Assembly (NCBI GenBank): GCA_030681555.1
Contig: JAUXRW010000135.1
Span: 1 to 47,373 of the forward strand
Reading direction: 5' to 3'
DNA from: Acidimicrobiales bacterium
Lineage (GTDB): Bacteria; Actinomycetota; Acidimicrobiia; Acidimicrobiales; VFJN01
Length of the DNA stretch: 47,373 nt
Shown: in pieces, positions 16,218 through 23,974 of the stretch
Layout: every line of letters starts with the position of its first letter
How positions within the stretch are numbered: position 1 is the first letter of the stretch
Made by a program: the position numbers and the translations under genes
The notes under the pieces: model-generated
Database searches by the model: none
Seen by the model: only the letters and a program-made list of their open reading frames with translations
Told to the model about the DNA's origin: nothing

Positions 16218-16745
16218 CCGACGCGGCTCGCCGATCGGCACGTCGGTGCCGCCGCAGGTCGGCCAGAGGCCGCGGCCGGCGGCGCGGGCGGCGTGCTCCG
16301 CTCGGTCGAAGTCGCCCTGATGGGCCAGGTTGGGGGCGTAGGGGAACGATTCGGCGTAGCCCTCCTCCACCAGGACGAGGTTGACGAGGACCCCGTCCTC
16401 GGCCCGCACGACGTAGGCGAGCAGCCGGTCGTACTGGTCGCGCGCCTCCACGTCGCGTTCCAGCAGCACCCTCGTGCCTTCGGGCAGCAGCTCCGCGAGC
16501 CGGGCCTTCGCCTCCGGGCCGTAGCACTCCATCGGGCGGTCCCGAGCCACCGACTCTGGCGTGTCGATGCCGATGAGCCGAACCGGCTCCTCGGCCGAAC
16601 CGATCCGCACCACGACGGTGTCGCCGTCGACGGGGTGCCCCACCACTGCCGCGCCCGGGGGGCCCGGTGGCGGGCCGGAGCCATCTCCGCAGGCGGATGC
16701 GGAGGCGAGGGTGACCACCAGGGTGGCGAGGAGGAGCGTGCGCAC
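16215..16745 (-). CDS. Thermonuclease-family (SNase-like) lipoprotein
   Basis: A 176-residue exported nuclease-fold protein. The signal VRTLLLATLVVTLASASAC ends at Cys19. The SNase domain has VDGDTVVVRIG, VRLIGIDTPE (Arg56, Asp61, Thr62, Glu64, matching staphylococcal nuclease Arg35, Asp40, Thr41, Glu43) and QYDRLLAYV (Arg107, matching Arg87). All catalytic positions are therefore kept. GTG 16745 follows GGAGG at five bases, which decides the start over a longer upstream frame. It would degrade DNA or RNA at the cell surface. It lies 10 nt upstream of the deacetylase gene. Confidence 0.88.
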   Translation of the reverse strand: MRTLLLATLVVTLASASACGDGSGPPPGPPGAAVVGHPVDGDTVVVRIGSAEEPVRLIGIDTPESVARDRPMECYGPEAKARLAELLPEGTRVLLERDVEARDQYDRLLAYVVRAEDGVLVNLVLVEEGYAESFPYAPNLAHQGDFDRAEHAARAAGRGLWPTCGGTDVPIGEPRR

Positions 16746-16837
16746 GACGACCTCCGTCGTCGGGGGCAGGAACTGGCCGGCTGGGCCGGCGAGGGGGAGC
16801 TGGGGGAGGCGGGGAAGCGGCGGTGACGCCGGGGTGG

Positions 16838-18016
16838 CTACAGCCGCTCGATGATGGTGCCGGTGCCGAGGCCGCCGCCGCAGCACATCGACACGAGGCC
16901 GTAGCGGCCGCCGGTGCGCTCGAGCTCATGCAGGGCCTTCGTCATCAGCACGGCGCCGGTGCCCCCGAGGGGGTGCCCGAGGGCGATGGCGCCCCCGTTG
17001 GGGTTGGTCTGCTCGGGCGTGAAGCCGAGCTCCTTCTGCCAGGCCAGCACCACGGAGGCGAAGGCCTCGTTGACCTCGGCGACGTCGATGTCGGCGACGC
17101 TGAGCCCCGTGCGCTCGAGGAGCCGCTGGGTGGCGTCGATCGGCCCGGTGAGCATGAGCACCGGGTCGACCCCGACGAGGCACGTGTCGACGATGCGGGC
17201 ACGGGCCCGCAGCCCGAGCGCCTCGGCTCGCTCGGCCGCCATCAGGAGCACGGCGGCCGCGCCGTCGGAGATCTGCGACGAGGTGCCGGCCGTGTGGACG
17301 CCGTCGGGTCGGGCCACGGCCTTGAGCTCGCCCAGCCTGGTGAGGGAGGTCTCGCGCAGGCCCTCGTCCCGGCTGACGTTGTGCGTGGTGCCCGTAGGCT
17401 TGCCGTCTTCGTCGACGTCGGGGGCGTCGACCGGGACGATCTGGGAGCCGAACCGATCCTCGGCCCAGGCCGCCGCAGCGTTCTGCTGGGAACGGAGACC
17501 GAAGGCGTCCGTCTCGCCCCGGCTGATGCCCCACTTCTCGGCGATGCGCTCGGCGCCCTCGAACTGGGAGGTCATCTCGTACTGGGGGAAGTACGACTTG
17601 GGGATCGGCACGCCGAGCCCGAGGTCCTTGCGGCCGCTCGACCCGATCGGCACCCGGCTCATCACCTCGACACCGCAGGCGATGGCGGCGTCGACGACGC
17701 CCGCGCCCACGAGGCCGGTGGCCAGGTTCGTGGCCTGCTGGGACGATCCGCACTGGGCGTCGACCGTGGTGTTGGCGACCGTGAGCGGGAGGCCCGCCGT
17801 CAGCCACGCGGTGCGGCCGACGTTGAAGGCCTGCTCGCCCACCTGGCTCACGCAGCCGGTGACGACCTGGCCGACCTCGGCAGGGTCGATCCCGGACCGG
17901 TCGACCACCGCCCGTTGCACGGCGGCGAGGAGATCGGCCGGGTGGATGGTGGACAGGCCGCCGCCCCGGCGACCGACGGGGGTGCGGGCGGCTTCGACGA
18001 TGACGATGTCAGTCAT
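16838..18016 (-). CDS. Acetyl-CoA acetyltransferase / 3-ketoacyl-CoA thiolase
   Basis: A 392-residue thiolase, which cleaves 3-ketoacyl-CoA with CoA. The nucleophile is Cys89 in VDAQCGSSQQA; NEAFAS, GGAIALGHPLGGTGA (His) and MCCGGGLGTG (second Cys, 378) complete the active site. The length is normal. The long loop with SRVPIGSSGRKDLG resembles actinobacterial thiolases active on steroid side chains such as FadA5, but substrate is inference. A leaderless-type promoter precedes ATG 18016. Neighbouring genes on this strand are unrelated, so it may be a single-gene unit. Confidence 0.92.
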   Translation of the reverse strand: MTDIVIVEAARTPVGRRGGGLSTIHPADLLAAVQRAVVDRSGIDPAEVGQVVTGCVSQVGEQAFNVGRTAWLTAGLPLTVANTTVDAQCGSSQQATNLATGLVGAGVVDAAIACGVEVMSRVPIGSSGRKDLGLGVPIPKSYFPQYEMTSQFEGAERIAEKWGISRGETDAFGLRSQQNAAAAWAEDRFGSQIVPVDAPDVDEDGKPTGTTHNVSRDEGLRETSLTRLGELKAVARPDGVHTAGTSSQISDGAAAVLLMAAERAEALGLRARARIVDTCLVGVDPVLMLTGPIDATQRLLERTGLSVADIDVAEVNEAFASVVLAWQKELGFTPEQTNPNGGAIALGHPLGGTGAVLMTKALHELERTGGRYGLVSMCCGGGLGTGTIIERL

Positions 18017-18022
18017 GGAGGC

Positions 18023-18028
18023 AACCTA
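18023..18028 (-). promoter_or_regulatory. Leaderless -10, TAGGTT, of the thiolase
   Basis: On the minus strand TAGGTT lies 6 nt before ATG 18016. GCCTCC, not a ribosome binding site, fills the gap. Confidence 0.6.
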
Positions 18029-18068
18029 TCCGGGGGCGTTAGGGACGGGCGACCCGGGCCGGCCCGGC

Positions 18069-18308
18069 TCAGGCGGCGGTGCGTCGCCGGGTGCCCTCCT
18101 GGCGCTTCGGACGGGCGCTGCGGGTGCTGCGCGGGGTCGCCGGGGCGGGGGTGCTGGAGGCCTCGTCCGCAGGGTGCCCGGCGATCGCGGCCCGCAGGGT
18201 GGCCCGGGCGTCCGCGACGCCCTTGCGACCGGCCGAGCGGGTGGCTTCGTCGAGCCGCCACGAGGGCGGGGTGTCGAGGAGGGTGAGCTGACGTGCCATG
18301 TCCTCCAT
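18069..18308 (-). CDS. Small basic protein, unassigned
   Basis: Up to 79 residues with a conserved-looking start LTLLDTPPSWRLDEATRSAG and RKGVADARATLRAA, followed by a Pro/Thr/Ser/Arg-rich tail likely to be disordered. The start is uncertain: ATG 18308 or ATG 18299; GGAGG lies only two bases before the latter. I cannot name a family. The structured half looks protein-like and the basic tail could bind nucleic acid. Confidence 0.5.
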   Translation of the reverse strand: MEDMARQLTLLDTPPSWRLDEATRSAGRKGVADARATLRAAIAGHPADEASSTPAPATPRSTRSARPKRQEGTRRRTAA

Positions 18309-18459
18309 TCAACCCAGGGGGTGTGACATCCATGCCCCGGCGTGGTCAGGGGTGACCGATGGCACCCGGGCCGCGCGGTCGCACGGGCGCTCGAGGGGAC
18401 GGGTCGCCTCGACACGCGGTGAGCTCCGCCGGCGTCCTGCGCTTCGAGCACAGCCATGA

Positions 18460-18689
18460 CGTGGCGCTCGCCGACTGGCAGCAGATCTCGCCGTCAACCC
18501 GACGGGCACGTCCCGTGTTCGGCTCGGCCAGAACGCCGGGGACCTCGACGGTTACCGGCGCGTCGCTGACGCCGGGGCACGCACCTCATCCCGATGCTGC
18601 GGTACTTCTGCGCCGGCGAGGACGCCGACCACCTGGCCGGCGAGGTCGACGCATCCCGGCTCGCGGACGACGTCATCGCGAAGTGGTGA
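18460..18689 (+). pseudogene. Frameshifted C-terminal remnant, perhaps of an LLM-type oxidoreductase
   Basis: Protein-like sequence runs in one frame as DLAVNPTGTSRVRLGQNAG and DLDGYRRVADAG from 18484. It continues one frame over as THLIPMLRYFCAGEDADHL and ends DASRLADDVIAKW with a TGA at 18687. One missing base near 18577 in a G run explains the break (ADAG.THLIPML). The pattern resembles the C-terminus of luciferase-like oxidoreductases, but this is weak. No start or N-terminal half is seen. The rest of the 407-bp gap from 18309 holds nothing clear. Confidence 0.45.
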
Positions 18690-18703
18690 GGGCCCGCACG
18701 CCA

Positions 18704-18709
18704 TAGCCT
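18704..18709 (+). promoter_or_regulatory. Leaderless -10, TAGCCT
   Basis: TAGCCT lies 6 nt before GTG 18716, which makes GTG the probable first codon. Confidence 0.6.
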
Positions 18710-18715
18710 GGCGCG

Positions 18716-19045
18716 GTGGACGTGCTGCTCGAGGAGCCCCCGGAGGACCCGGGCGACTGGACCGAGGAGCAGTGGCGGGAGTGGCTCACCCAGGCGCCAC
18801 CCGATCCGGACACCGGGCGGGCCCATCCGCTTTCGCGCGCCACGTCCTCCAGCGGCGGCGTCGCCCTCGGGGCGGCGATGCTCGGCCTCCAGCAGGCCAT
18901 CTACGGCGATCGCCCGAAGGTGGAGATCGTGGCCGAGGTGGACGCCGACGGCCTCGACCTGGGCCACATCGAGCTCGACGACGAGGACCCCGGTCTGTCG
19001 CGCGTTCAGCTCGACCATCCCGGCGGGACCTCGCCAACGTTTTGA
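18716..19045 (+). CDS. Acidic small protein, unassigned
   Basis: A 109-residue protein, very acidic, with an N-terminal DWTEEQWREWLTQAPP segment. A central GGVALGAAMLGLQQAIYG could be a short amphipathic helix, and EIVAEVDADGLDLGHIELD follows. Nothing identifies a function. It looks like a genuine gene because of its promoter geometry and regular codon usage. It is followed by the paired hairpin repeats. Confidence 0.6.
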   Translation: MDVLLEEPPEDPGDWTEEQWREWLTQAPPDPDTGRAHPLSRATSSSGGVALGAAMLGLQQAIYGDRPKVEIVAEVDADGLDLGHIELDDEDPGLSRVQLDHPGGTSPTF

Positions 19046-19121
19046 CCAGGGACAACGCCGGTCAGTCGACGTGTATCCAAGTGCAACAGGACCAGGCCGC
19101 CGTCGTCCTCGCCCCTCAGCT

Positions 19122-19152
19122 CAGCCCGGCTCCGGCGGGCGAACCAGGGCTG
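19122..19152. repeat. 31-bp hairpin repeat, copy 1
   Basis: Copy 1 begins CAGCCCGGC, has the core TCCGGCGGGCGAA and ends CCAGGGCTG. It is identical to copy 2 at 29 of 31 positions. The outer bases can pair (CAGCCC/GGGCTG). Confidence 0.75.
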
Positions 19153-19171
19153 AGGACGGCACGGCGGACGT

Positions 19172-19202
19172 CAGCCCTGGTCCGGCGGGCGAACCAGGGC
19201 TG
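19172..19202. repeat. 31-bp hairpin repeat, copy 2
   Basis: Copy 2 has perfect 9-bp arms CAGCCCTGG and CCAGGGCTG around the same 13-nt core as copy 1. The two copies are 19 bp apart, a 50-bp period, and lie 36 bp upstream of the phosphoesterase gene. They resemble repetitive extragenic palindromes. Confidence 0.75.
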
Positions 19203-19237
19203 CGGCCCGCACCGACGGGACGGGTCATGCTGGAGCG

Positions 19238-19771
19238 ATGGCTCCCCGCCCTCTCGACGGCGTGCGCGTGCTCGTCTTGTCCGATACCCACCTCACGGCG
19301 AGCACGCTCGACCGGATGCCCGCCGAGGTCTGGGCGCTCGCCGAGCGGGCTGACGTCGTGCTGCACGCCGGGGACGTCGTGGATCGGACCGTCCTCGACG
19401 CACTGGCGGAGCACGCCCCCGTGCTGGCCGTCCTCGGCAACAACGACCGCGGCATGCGTGCGGAGCTGCCGGAGGTCGTCGAGGCGACGTTGGGCGGTGT
19501 TCCGCTGGCGATGGTGCACGACAGCGGCGAGCGTGCGGGCCGGGCCGCCCGGATGTCCCGTCGGTTCCCCGCCGCCGCTGTGGTCGTGTTCGGGCACAGC
19601 CACGACCCGATGGTGGAGCGGCCCCCGGAGGGCCCCCTGCTCGTGAACCCGGGGTCGCCGACGCAACGACGCCGGCAGCGGGTGCACACCGTCGGCACCC
19701 TCGAGCTCGCGGCCGGCCAGGTCCGTGAGGCGCGGCTCGTGGAGGTCGGGCCGCTCGCCGGTCCCCGGTGA
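19238..19771 (+). CDS. YfcE/MJ0936-family metallophosphoesterase
   Basis: A 177-residue calcineurin-fold phosphodiesterase using two metal ions. Signature motifs in order are LVLSDTHL, VLHAGDVVD, VLGNND, VHDSGE and VVFGHSHDP, followed by LLVNPGSP. All metal ligands are present and the length is right for the family, which hydrolyses small phosphodiesters. In the VHDSGE motif the usual second residue is Gly-His or His-Gly; here it is His-Asp. CATGCT lies 6 nt before ATG 19238, one mismatch from the leaderless -10 pattern. Confidence 0.87.
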   Translation: MAPRPLDGVRVLVLSDTHLTASTLDRMPAEVWALAERADVVLHAGDVVDRTVLDALAEHAPVLAVLGNNDRGMRAELPEVVEATLGGVPLAMVHDSGERAGRAARMSRRFPAAAVVVFGHSHDPMVERPPEGPLLVNPGSPTQRRRQRVHTVGTLELAAGQVREARLVEVGPLAGPR

Positions 19772-19819
19772 GACCCCCCTGGCCCCCGCCACCGTCGCCC
19801 GCTGGGCCATGATCCGAGG

Positions 19820-20788
19820 ATGGACCAGCGCTACGGCATGACCATCCCCTTCGACGGCGTCCCGTTGCACGCGCAGCGGGACTGGATCGTCGAGCTGGCC
19901 GACCTCGGCTACACGGACGTGTGGTCGTCGGAGGCCAACGGGGCGGACGCCTTCACCCCGCTGACCCTGGCGTCGGCCTGGGCGCCTTCGCTCCGCCTGG
20001 GCACGGCAATCGTCCCGGCCTTCACGCGCGGTCCAGCGTGCATCGCGCAGTCGGTGGCGTCCCTCGCCGACGCCGCGCCGGGCCGGCTCGCCTTCGGCAT
20101 CGGGACGTCGTCGAACGTCATCGTGGAGGGTTGGAACGGGATCCCGTTCGAGGCGCCGTACCAGCGCACGCGCGACGTCGTGCGCTTCCTTCGCACCGCG
20201 CTGTCCGGTGAGAAGGTGACGATGGAGACGGAGTCGTTTGCGGTGAAGGGCTTCAAGCTCGGGATCGTGCCGGAGCAACCGGTGCCCATCCTCGTCGCCG
20301 CCCTCCGGGCGGGGATGCTGGAGCTGGCCGGGCGGGAGGGCGACGGGGCCATCATCAACTGGCTCTCCGCCGACGACGTCGCCACGGTGGCGCCGATCGT
20401 GCAGGCCGCCGGTGACGGCACGCCCAAGGAGATGGTCGCCCGGATCTTCGTCGCTCCCACCGAGGATGCGGACATGGTCCGGGGGATGGGGCGCTACGCG
20501 ATCGCCGCCTACCTCAACGTGCCCGTGTACGCGGCCTTCCACGGGTGGCTCGGGCGGGGCGAGGTGCTGGGCGACATGTGGCGCTTCTGGAAGGCAGGCG
20601 ACCGCAAGGCGGCCCTCGCCGCCATCCCGGACCACGTCATCGACGAGCTCATCGTGTGGGGACCGCCCGAGTGCTGCCGGGAGCACGTGCAGCGCTACGT
20701 CGACAACGGTGTGACCACGCCCGCCCTCGCCCTGCTTCCCTTCGGCATCGACGCCCGCCAGGCGATCCGCGACCTGGCTCCCCGCTGA
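19820..20788 (+). CDS. LLM class F420-dependent oxidoreductase
   Basis: A 322-residue TIM-barrel protein of the luciferase-like family. It has ELADLGYTDVWSSEANGADAF, LRLGTAIVPAFTRGPACIAQ and GRLAFGIGTSSNVIVEGWNG. These are typical of F420-linked actinobacterial members. The flavin-type cofactor is inferred from phylum and family, and the substrate is unknown. CATGAT lies 6 nt before ATG 19820, again a near-match to the leaderless promoter. It is close in architecture to the enzyme at 25062-26048. The next gene starts 4 nt after its stop. Confidence 0.87.
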   Translation: MDQRYGMTIPFDGVPLHAQRDWIVELADLGYTDVWSSEANGADAFTPLTLASAWAPSLRLGTAIVPAFTRGPACIAQSVASLADAAPGRLAFGIGTSSNVIVEGWNGIPFEAPYQRTRDVVRFLRTALSGEKVTMETESFAVKGFKLGIVPEQPVPILVAALRAGMLELAGREGDGAIINWLSADDVATVAPIVQAAGDGTPKEMVARIFVAPTEDADMVRGMGRYAIAAYLNVPVYAAFHGWLGRGEVLGDMWRFWKAGDRKAALAAIPDHVIDELIVWGPPECCREHVQRYVDNGVTTPALALLPFGIDARQAIRDLAPR

Positions 20789-20792
20789 CGAC

Positions 20793-22826
20793 ATGACGCC
20801 GCCGCGGGGGCGCGGGATCGGGCTGGCGCTCGCCGGGCTGTCGGTCGTCGCCGCTCTCGCCGCGGTGCCCGCCGCGCAGGGGCGGAGCCCGGCGACGGCC
20901 GCGCCCGCCCAGGTAGCGCCGGCCTGCGCCCCCGGCGGCCCCCCGGTGGCGCACACCGGAGCGGTCGGGCCCGAGGACGCCACGACGTACCGCGTGCTCC
21001 CGTTCGAGGTGGCGCCCGGGACCACTCGGGTGGAGGTGGGCTACTCGTGGACGGACGAGCTGCCGTTGCCCGACGTGCCGGTCGTCAGCGACCTCGTGCA
21101 GACCGTGTTCGACCTCGGCCTGTGGGACGAGGGAGGGGTCGGCACCGTCGAGGGCTTCCGCGGGTGGTCGGGCAGTCGCCAGGGCCGAACCGCCCGTGGC
21201 CAGGACCCCATCTGGGTGCAGGCGGACTCCGCCGACCGCGGCTACCGGCCCGACCCCGTGCGCCCGGGCACGTGGCATGTCGACCTCGGCGTAGCGGCGG
21301 TGGCGCCGCTCGGCGCGACGTACGAGGTGGTGATCCGCTGCCTCGGGCCCGCCGTGGGCGAGCCGTTCGTCGACCAGCCCGTGGACGCCACCCATGTCGC
21401 CGATCCCGACCCCGGCTGGTACTCGGGCGACCTCCACCTGCACGGCTACCACTCCAACCCGAACGCCCCCGATTGGGACGGCGTGGTCGAGTTCGCCCGG
21501 GCCGCCGGCCTCGACTTCCTCCCGATCACGGACTACGTCACCAACCAGCACCACCGGGAGCTCGGACCGGTCCAGGCGGCCAACCCCGATCTGGTGGTCT
21601 GGCCGAGCCGCGAGGTGATCACGTACTTCGGGCACGCCACGGTGTTCGGGGAGACGCCGCATGCAGTGGACTGGCGGCACGGCCACCCGGGCGTGACCCT
21701 CGGTGGCATCCAGGCGGCCAGCGTGGCGGACGGCGCGCTGTTCGGCGTGGCCCACCCGACGATCTTCCCGACGGCCGTGTTCGCCAGCCTCTGCCGGGGG
21801 TGCGAGTTCCGGCTCGGCGGTGCCGTCGACTGGGATGTCGTCGACACGATCGAGGTGATCACGGGCCCGACGATGGTGGACGACAGGCAGCTGGGCGGCC
21901 CCGGCCTCGGCGTTCAGATCCAGAACCCCTTCATCCTCACCGCCCTCGAGCTGTGGCAGCGCCTCCTCCGCGAAGGGCACAAGATCACGGCGGTCTCCGG
22001 GAGCGACGACAAGCTCGGTCCCGGCTACGGCACCACGGTGACTGAGGTGTACGCGGAGCAGCTCTCGCGCCCCGCGCTGGCCGACGCCCTGCGCGCCGGG
22101 CACGCATACATCCGCGCGCTCGGGGCGCAGGCCAGCCCGACCGTCGAGATGACGGCGGTGACCGCGGACGGCCAGCGCGGCATGTTCGGCGACGTGCTCC
22201 ACGCCGACAGCGCCACCGTCCGCGTGCGGGTCCGTGGCGCTGCCGGCCAGGCCTTGCACGTGTCCCGGGACGGGCTCCCCGCCGACATCGTGCCCATCCC
22301 CTCCGACGACGTCACCCACACCTTCGTCGCGACCCGATCGCCCGGTTCCGGCCCGCTGGGCACCTTCTGGCGGGTCGACACCGTCGACCTCCGCTCGATC
22401 ACGACCATCGGCAACCCGATCTTCCTGGCCGGCGCGGGCGCCGGCGCCGGGCCCCCGACCGCGAGCCCCACGTGGCCGTCGCCGGCAGGCGAGGAGCGCG
22501 GGGGCGTGCTTCCCAAGACCGGCGGTGGCGGCGGGTCCGCCCTGCCGCTGGTGCTGGCGCCACTGGTGCTGCTCGCCGCCGTCCTGCACCGCATGGGCCG
22601 TTCCCCCGCCGGCGGCGCCGCTAACGTGCCGCGCCTGCCGCCGCAGAGCGAAGGAGAAGGCTTGCTGGCGTTGGGTCGGGCCTGGAGCAAGGCGGCGCGG
22701 CTGCGCATCGCAACCGTGCCCGGGCCGCATCACCGGACGAGTGGGAGGCCGGCCGCCTCGCGCGGGTCCGGGACCATGCCCGGTCGTACCAGCCTGTCGC
22801 GCAGATGTTCTCGACGGCGGCGTTGA
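20793..22826 (+). CDS. Secreted PHP/CehA-McbA-like metallohydrolase with LPKTG motif
   Basis: The 677-residue frame begins with an export signal (LALAGLSVVAALAAVPAAQG). A beta-rich N-terminal domain comes next. A PHP-type metal site follows: GDLHLHGYHSN (His215, His217), LPITDYVTNQHH, GVAHPT and VSGSDDKLG. These resemble CehA/McbA-family phosphoesterases. Near the C-terminus LPKTG (573-577) is followed by a hydrophobic stretch and HRMGR, the layout of a sortase-anchored protein. About 70 further residues after this have poor composition (Arg/Ser-rich end), so the natural stop has probably been lost. No sortase gene is in the window. Export and PHP fold are likely; the substrate is unknown. 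Confidence 0.78.
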   Translation: MTPPRGRGIGLALAGLSVVAALAAVPAAQGRSPATAAPAQVAPACAPGGPPVAHTGAVGPEDATTYRVLPFEVAPGTTRVEVGYSWTDELPLPDVPVVSDLVQTVFDLGLWDEGGVGTVEGFRGWSGSRQGRTARGQDPIWVQADSADRGYRPDPVRPGTWHVDLGVAAVAPLGATYEVVIRCLGPAVGEPFVDQPVDATHVADPDPGWYSGDLHLHGYHSNPNAPDWDGVVEFARAAGLDFLPITDYVTNQHHRELGPVQAANPDLVVWPSREVITYFGHATVFGETPHAVDWRHGHPGVTLGGIQAASVADGALFGVAHPTIFPTAVFASLCRGCEFRLGGAVDWDVVDTIEVITGPTMVDDRQLGGPGLGVQIQNPFILTALELWQRLLREGHKITAVSGSDDKLGPGYGTTVTEVYAEQLSRPALADALRAGHAYIRALGAQASPTVEMTAVTADGQRGMFGDVLHADSATVRVRVRGAAGQALHVSRDGLPADIVPIPSDDVTHTFVATRSPGSGPLGTFWRVDTVDLRSITTIGNPIFLAGAGAGAGPPTASPTWPSPAGEERGGVLPKTGGGGGSALPLVLAPLVLLAAVLHRMGRSPAGGAANVPRLPPQSEGEGLLALGRAWSKAARLRIATVPGPHHRTSGRPAASRGSGTMPGRTSLSRRCSRRRR

Positions 22827-22887
22827 GCGCGGTGCGAGGCGCCAGCTCGGCCAGGCCGAGGTCCTGGACGACGGGGAGCCCAAGCTG
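22762..22887 (-). pseudogene. Coding-like minus-strand remnant, unassigned
   Basis: In one minus-strand frame the gap reads QLGLPVVQDLGLAELAPRTA then LNAAVENICATGWYDRAWSR, much more protein-like than the other frames. It has no start codon of its own and runs into Arg-rich nonsense. It partly overlaps the degraded tail of the PHP gene on the other strand. Family unknown. Confidence 0.3.
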
Positions 22888-22944
22888 GGGTGGACCCCTC
22901 GCCGTGCCAGAGACCGCCGGCCAGCTCGAGGAGGTCGGTCGCCG

Positions 22945-23946
22945 CTACTCGGCCAACCCGACCGGTTGCCCGTCGACCAACTGGTCGAGGTACTCCGAGA
23001 GGCCGTAGCCCGTGCGGCCGTCGTCGAGGCTCCACTCGGTCATGCCCTCGGAGATGCGGGTGACGAGCTGGTTGCCCTCGGGGTCTCGGCGGCGGTTGCG
23101 CAGCGGGATCAGGTCGAGCACCTTCCCCGTGACCTTCCACTCCCGCTCGCCCGAGCGCAGTGTGGCGCGGATCGCTCGGTGGTACCGGTCGCCGTCGGTC
23201 CACTCGGTCGCGATCTCGAGGTTGTCGCACACGTGGAGCTGCCCGTCCTCCCAGACGAACCCACCCCGGGTGCCAGCGCCCTCGCGCCGCGCGATGCGGG
23301 AGCCCATGAACCCGAAGTCCGCACCGAAGTTGGCCGTCAGCCAGCGGTAGTACCAGGGCGCCTGCCAGTAGCGGGGCCCCCACGAGTGGTCCCGGAGGCC
23401 GTGGCCGGCGACCTCCCACTCCTCGTCCCCGACGCGGATCGTGCCCCGCCCGGCGATCAGCTGCTCGTAGTGCCCCTTGGCGAACTCCTCGCCCGGCTTC
23501 TCGTGGGAGGTCTCGGGTTCGCCCCCGAACATGGCCGACGCGCCGGTGTACTCGATCCGCACCTCGCACTCGGCGTACGGGTTCTCGCTGAAGGCCCGCT
23601 TCGGGTTCGCCATCTGGAGCGGGTCGTCGAGGACCACGACCTTGCCCGTGTAGCGCACGTCGAGGCGCTCGAAGGGCGTGACCACGTCGAAGCGGATGCC
23701 GCCGGCGTCGAAGGCGTCGTTGCTCGAGATCTCGGGGCGCTTGTACATGAAGGCCACCCGGCCGCCCGGCAGGTAGATGCACACGGTCATCTCCGCGTAG
23801 CCCTCGTTGGCGCGGTTGCCGCACCGGAACCAGCCTCCGACGCCGTGGATGGGGTCGTAGAGGTTGAAGTACATGCTCTCGTTGAAGTTCGCTTCCGGGC
23901 CGAGCTCGTGCATGTACTCGTCGATCGGTTCCAGTCGCAGCGCCAT
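22945..23946 (-). CDS. Lipocalin-like (CrtC/AttH-type, DUF7064/7065-like) protein
   Basis: This 333-residue protein is rich in aromatic residues. It begins NFNESMYFNLYDPIHGVGGW, then RANEGYAEMTVCIYLPGGRV, and near residue 190 has GHGLRDHSWGPRYWQAPWYY. The DHSWGPR and WYYRWLTANFG parts recall hydroxyneurosporene hydratase/AttH-like double lipocalins, which actinobacteria often encode near lipid or steroid genes. Enzymatic activity is uncertain. ATG 23946 has a leaderless-type -10, and a perfect 14-bp palindrome lies immediately upstream of that, so it is probably controlled by a TetR-type repressor. Confidence 0.72.
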   Translation of the reverse strand: MALRLEPIDEYMHELGPEANFNESMYFNLYDPIHGVGGWFRCGNRANEGYAEMTVCIYLPGGRVAFMYKRPEISSNDAFDAGGIRFDVVTPFERLDVRYTGKVVVLDDPLQMANPKRAFSENPYAECEVRIEYTGASAMFGGEPETSHEKPGEEFAKGHYEQLIAGRGTIRVGDEEWEVAGHGLRDHSWGPRYWQAPWYYRWLTANFGADFGFMGSRIARREGAGTRGGFVWEDGQLHVCDNLEIATEWTDGDRYHRAIRATLRSGEREWKVTGKVLDLIPLRNRRRDPEGNQLVTRISEGMTEWSLDDGRTGYGLSEYLDQLVDGQPVGLAE

Positions 23947-23952
23947 CGACGG

Positions 23953-23958
23953 AACCTA
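23953..23958 (-). promoter_or_regulatory. Leaderless -10, TAGGTT
   Basis: On the minus strand TAGGTT lies 6 nt before ATG 23946. Confidence 0.6.
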
Positions 23959-23960
23959 CG

Positions 23961-23974
23961 TGACCGGGCGGTCA
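23961..23974. promoter_or_regulatory. Palindromic operator candidate TGACCGGGCGGTCA
   Basis: Perfect 6-bp arms TGACCG and CGGTCA with a 2-bp centre. It lies 15 to 28 bases before the expected transcription start at 23946, between -10 and -35. TNACCGNNCGGTNA is a common TetR-family operator form in actinobacteria. The site overlaps the stop codon of the upstream glycosylase gene. Confidence 0.6.

Noticed and set aside
16776-16790. GCCGGC-TGG-GCCGGC as thiolase terminator
   Set aside because: Six-base GC palindromes are frequent by chance at this base composition, so I do not list it as a feature.
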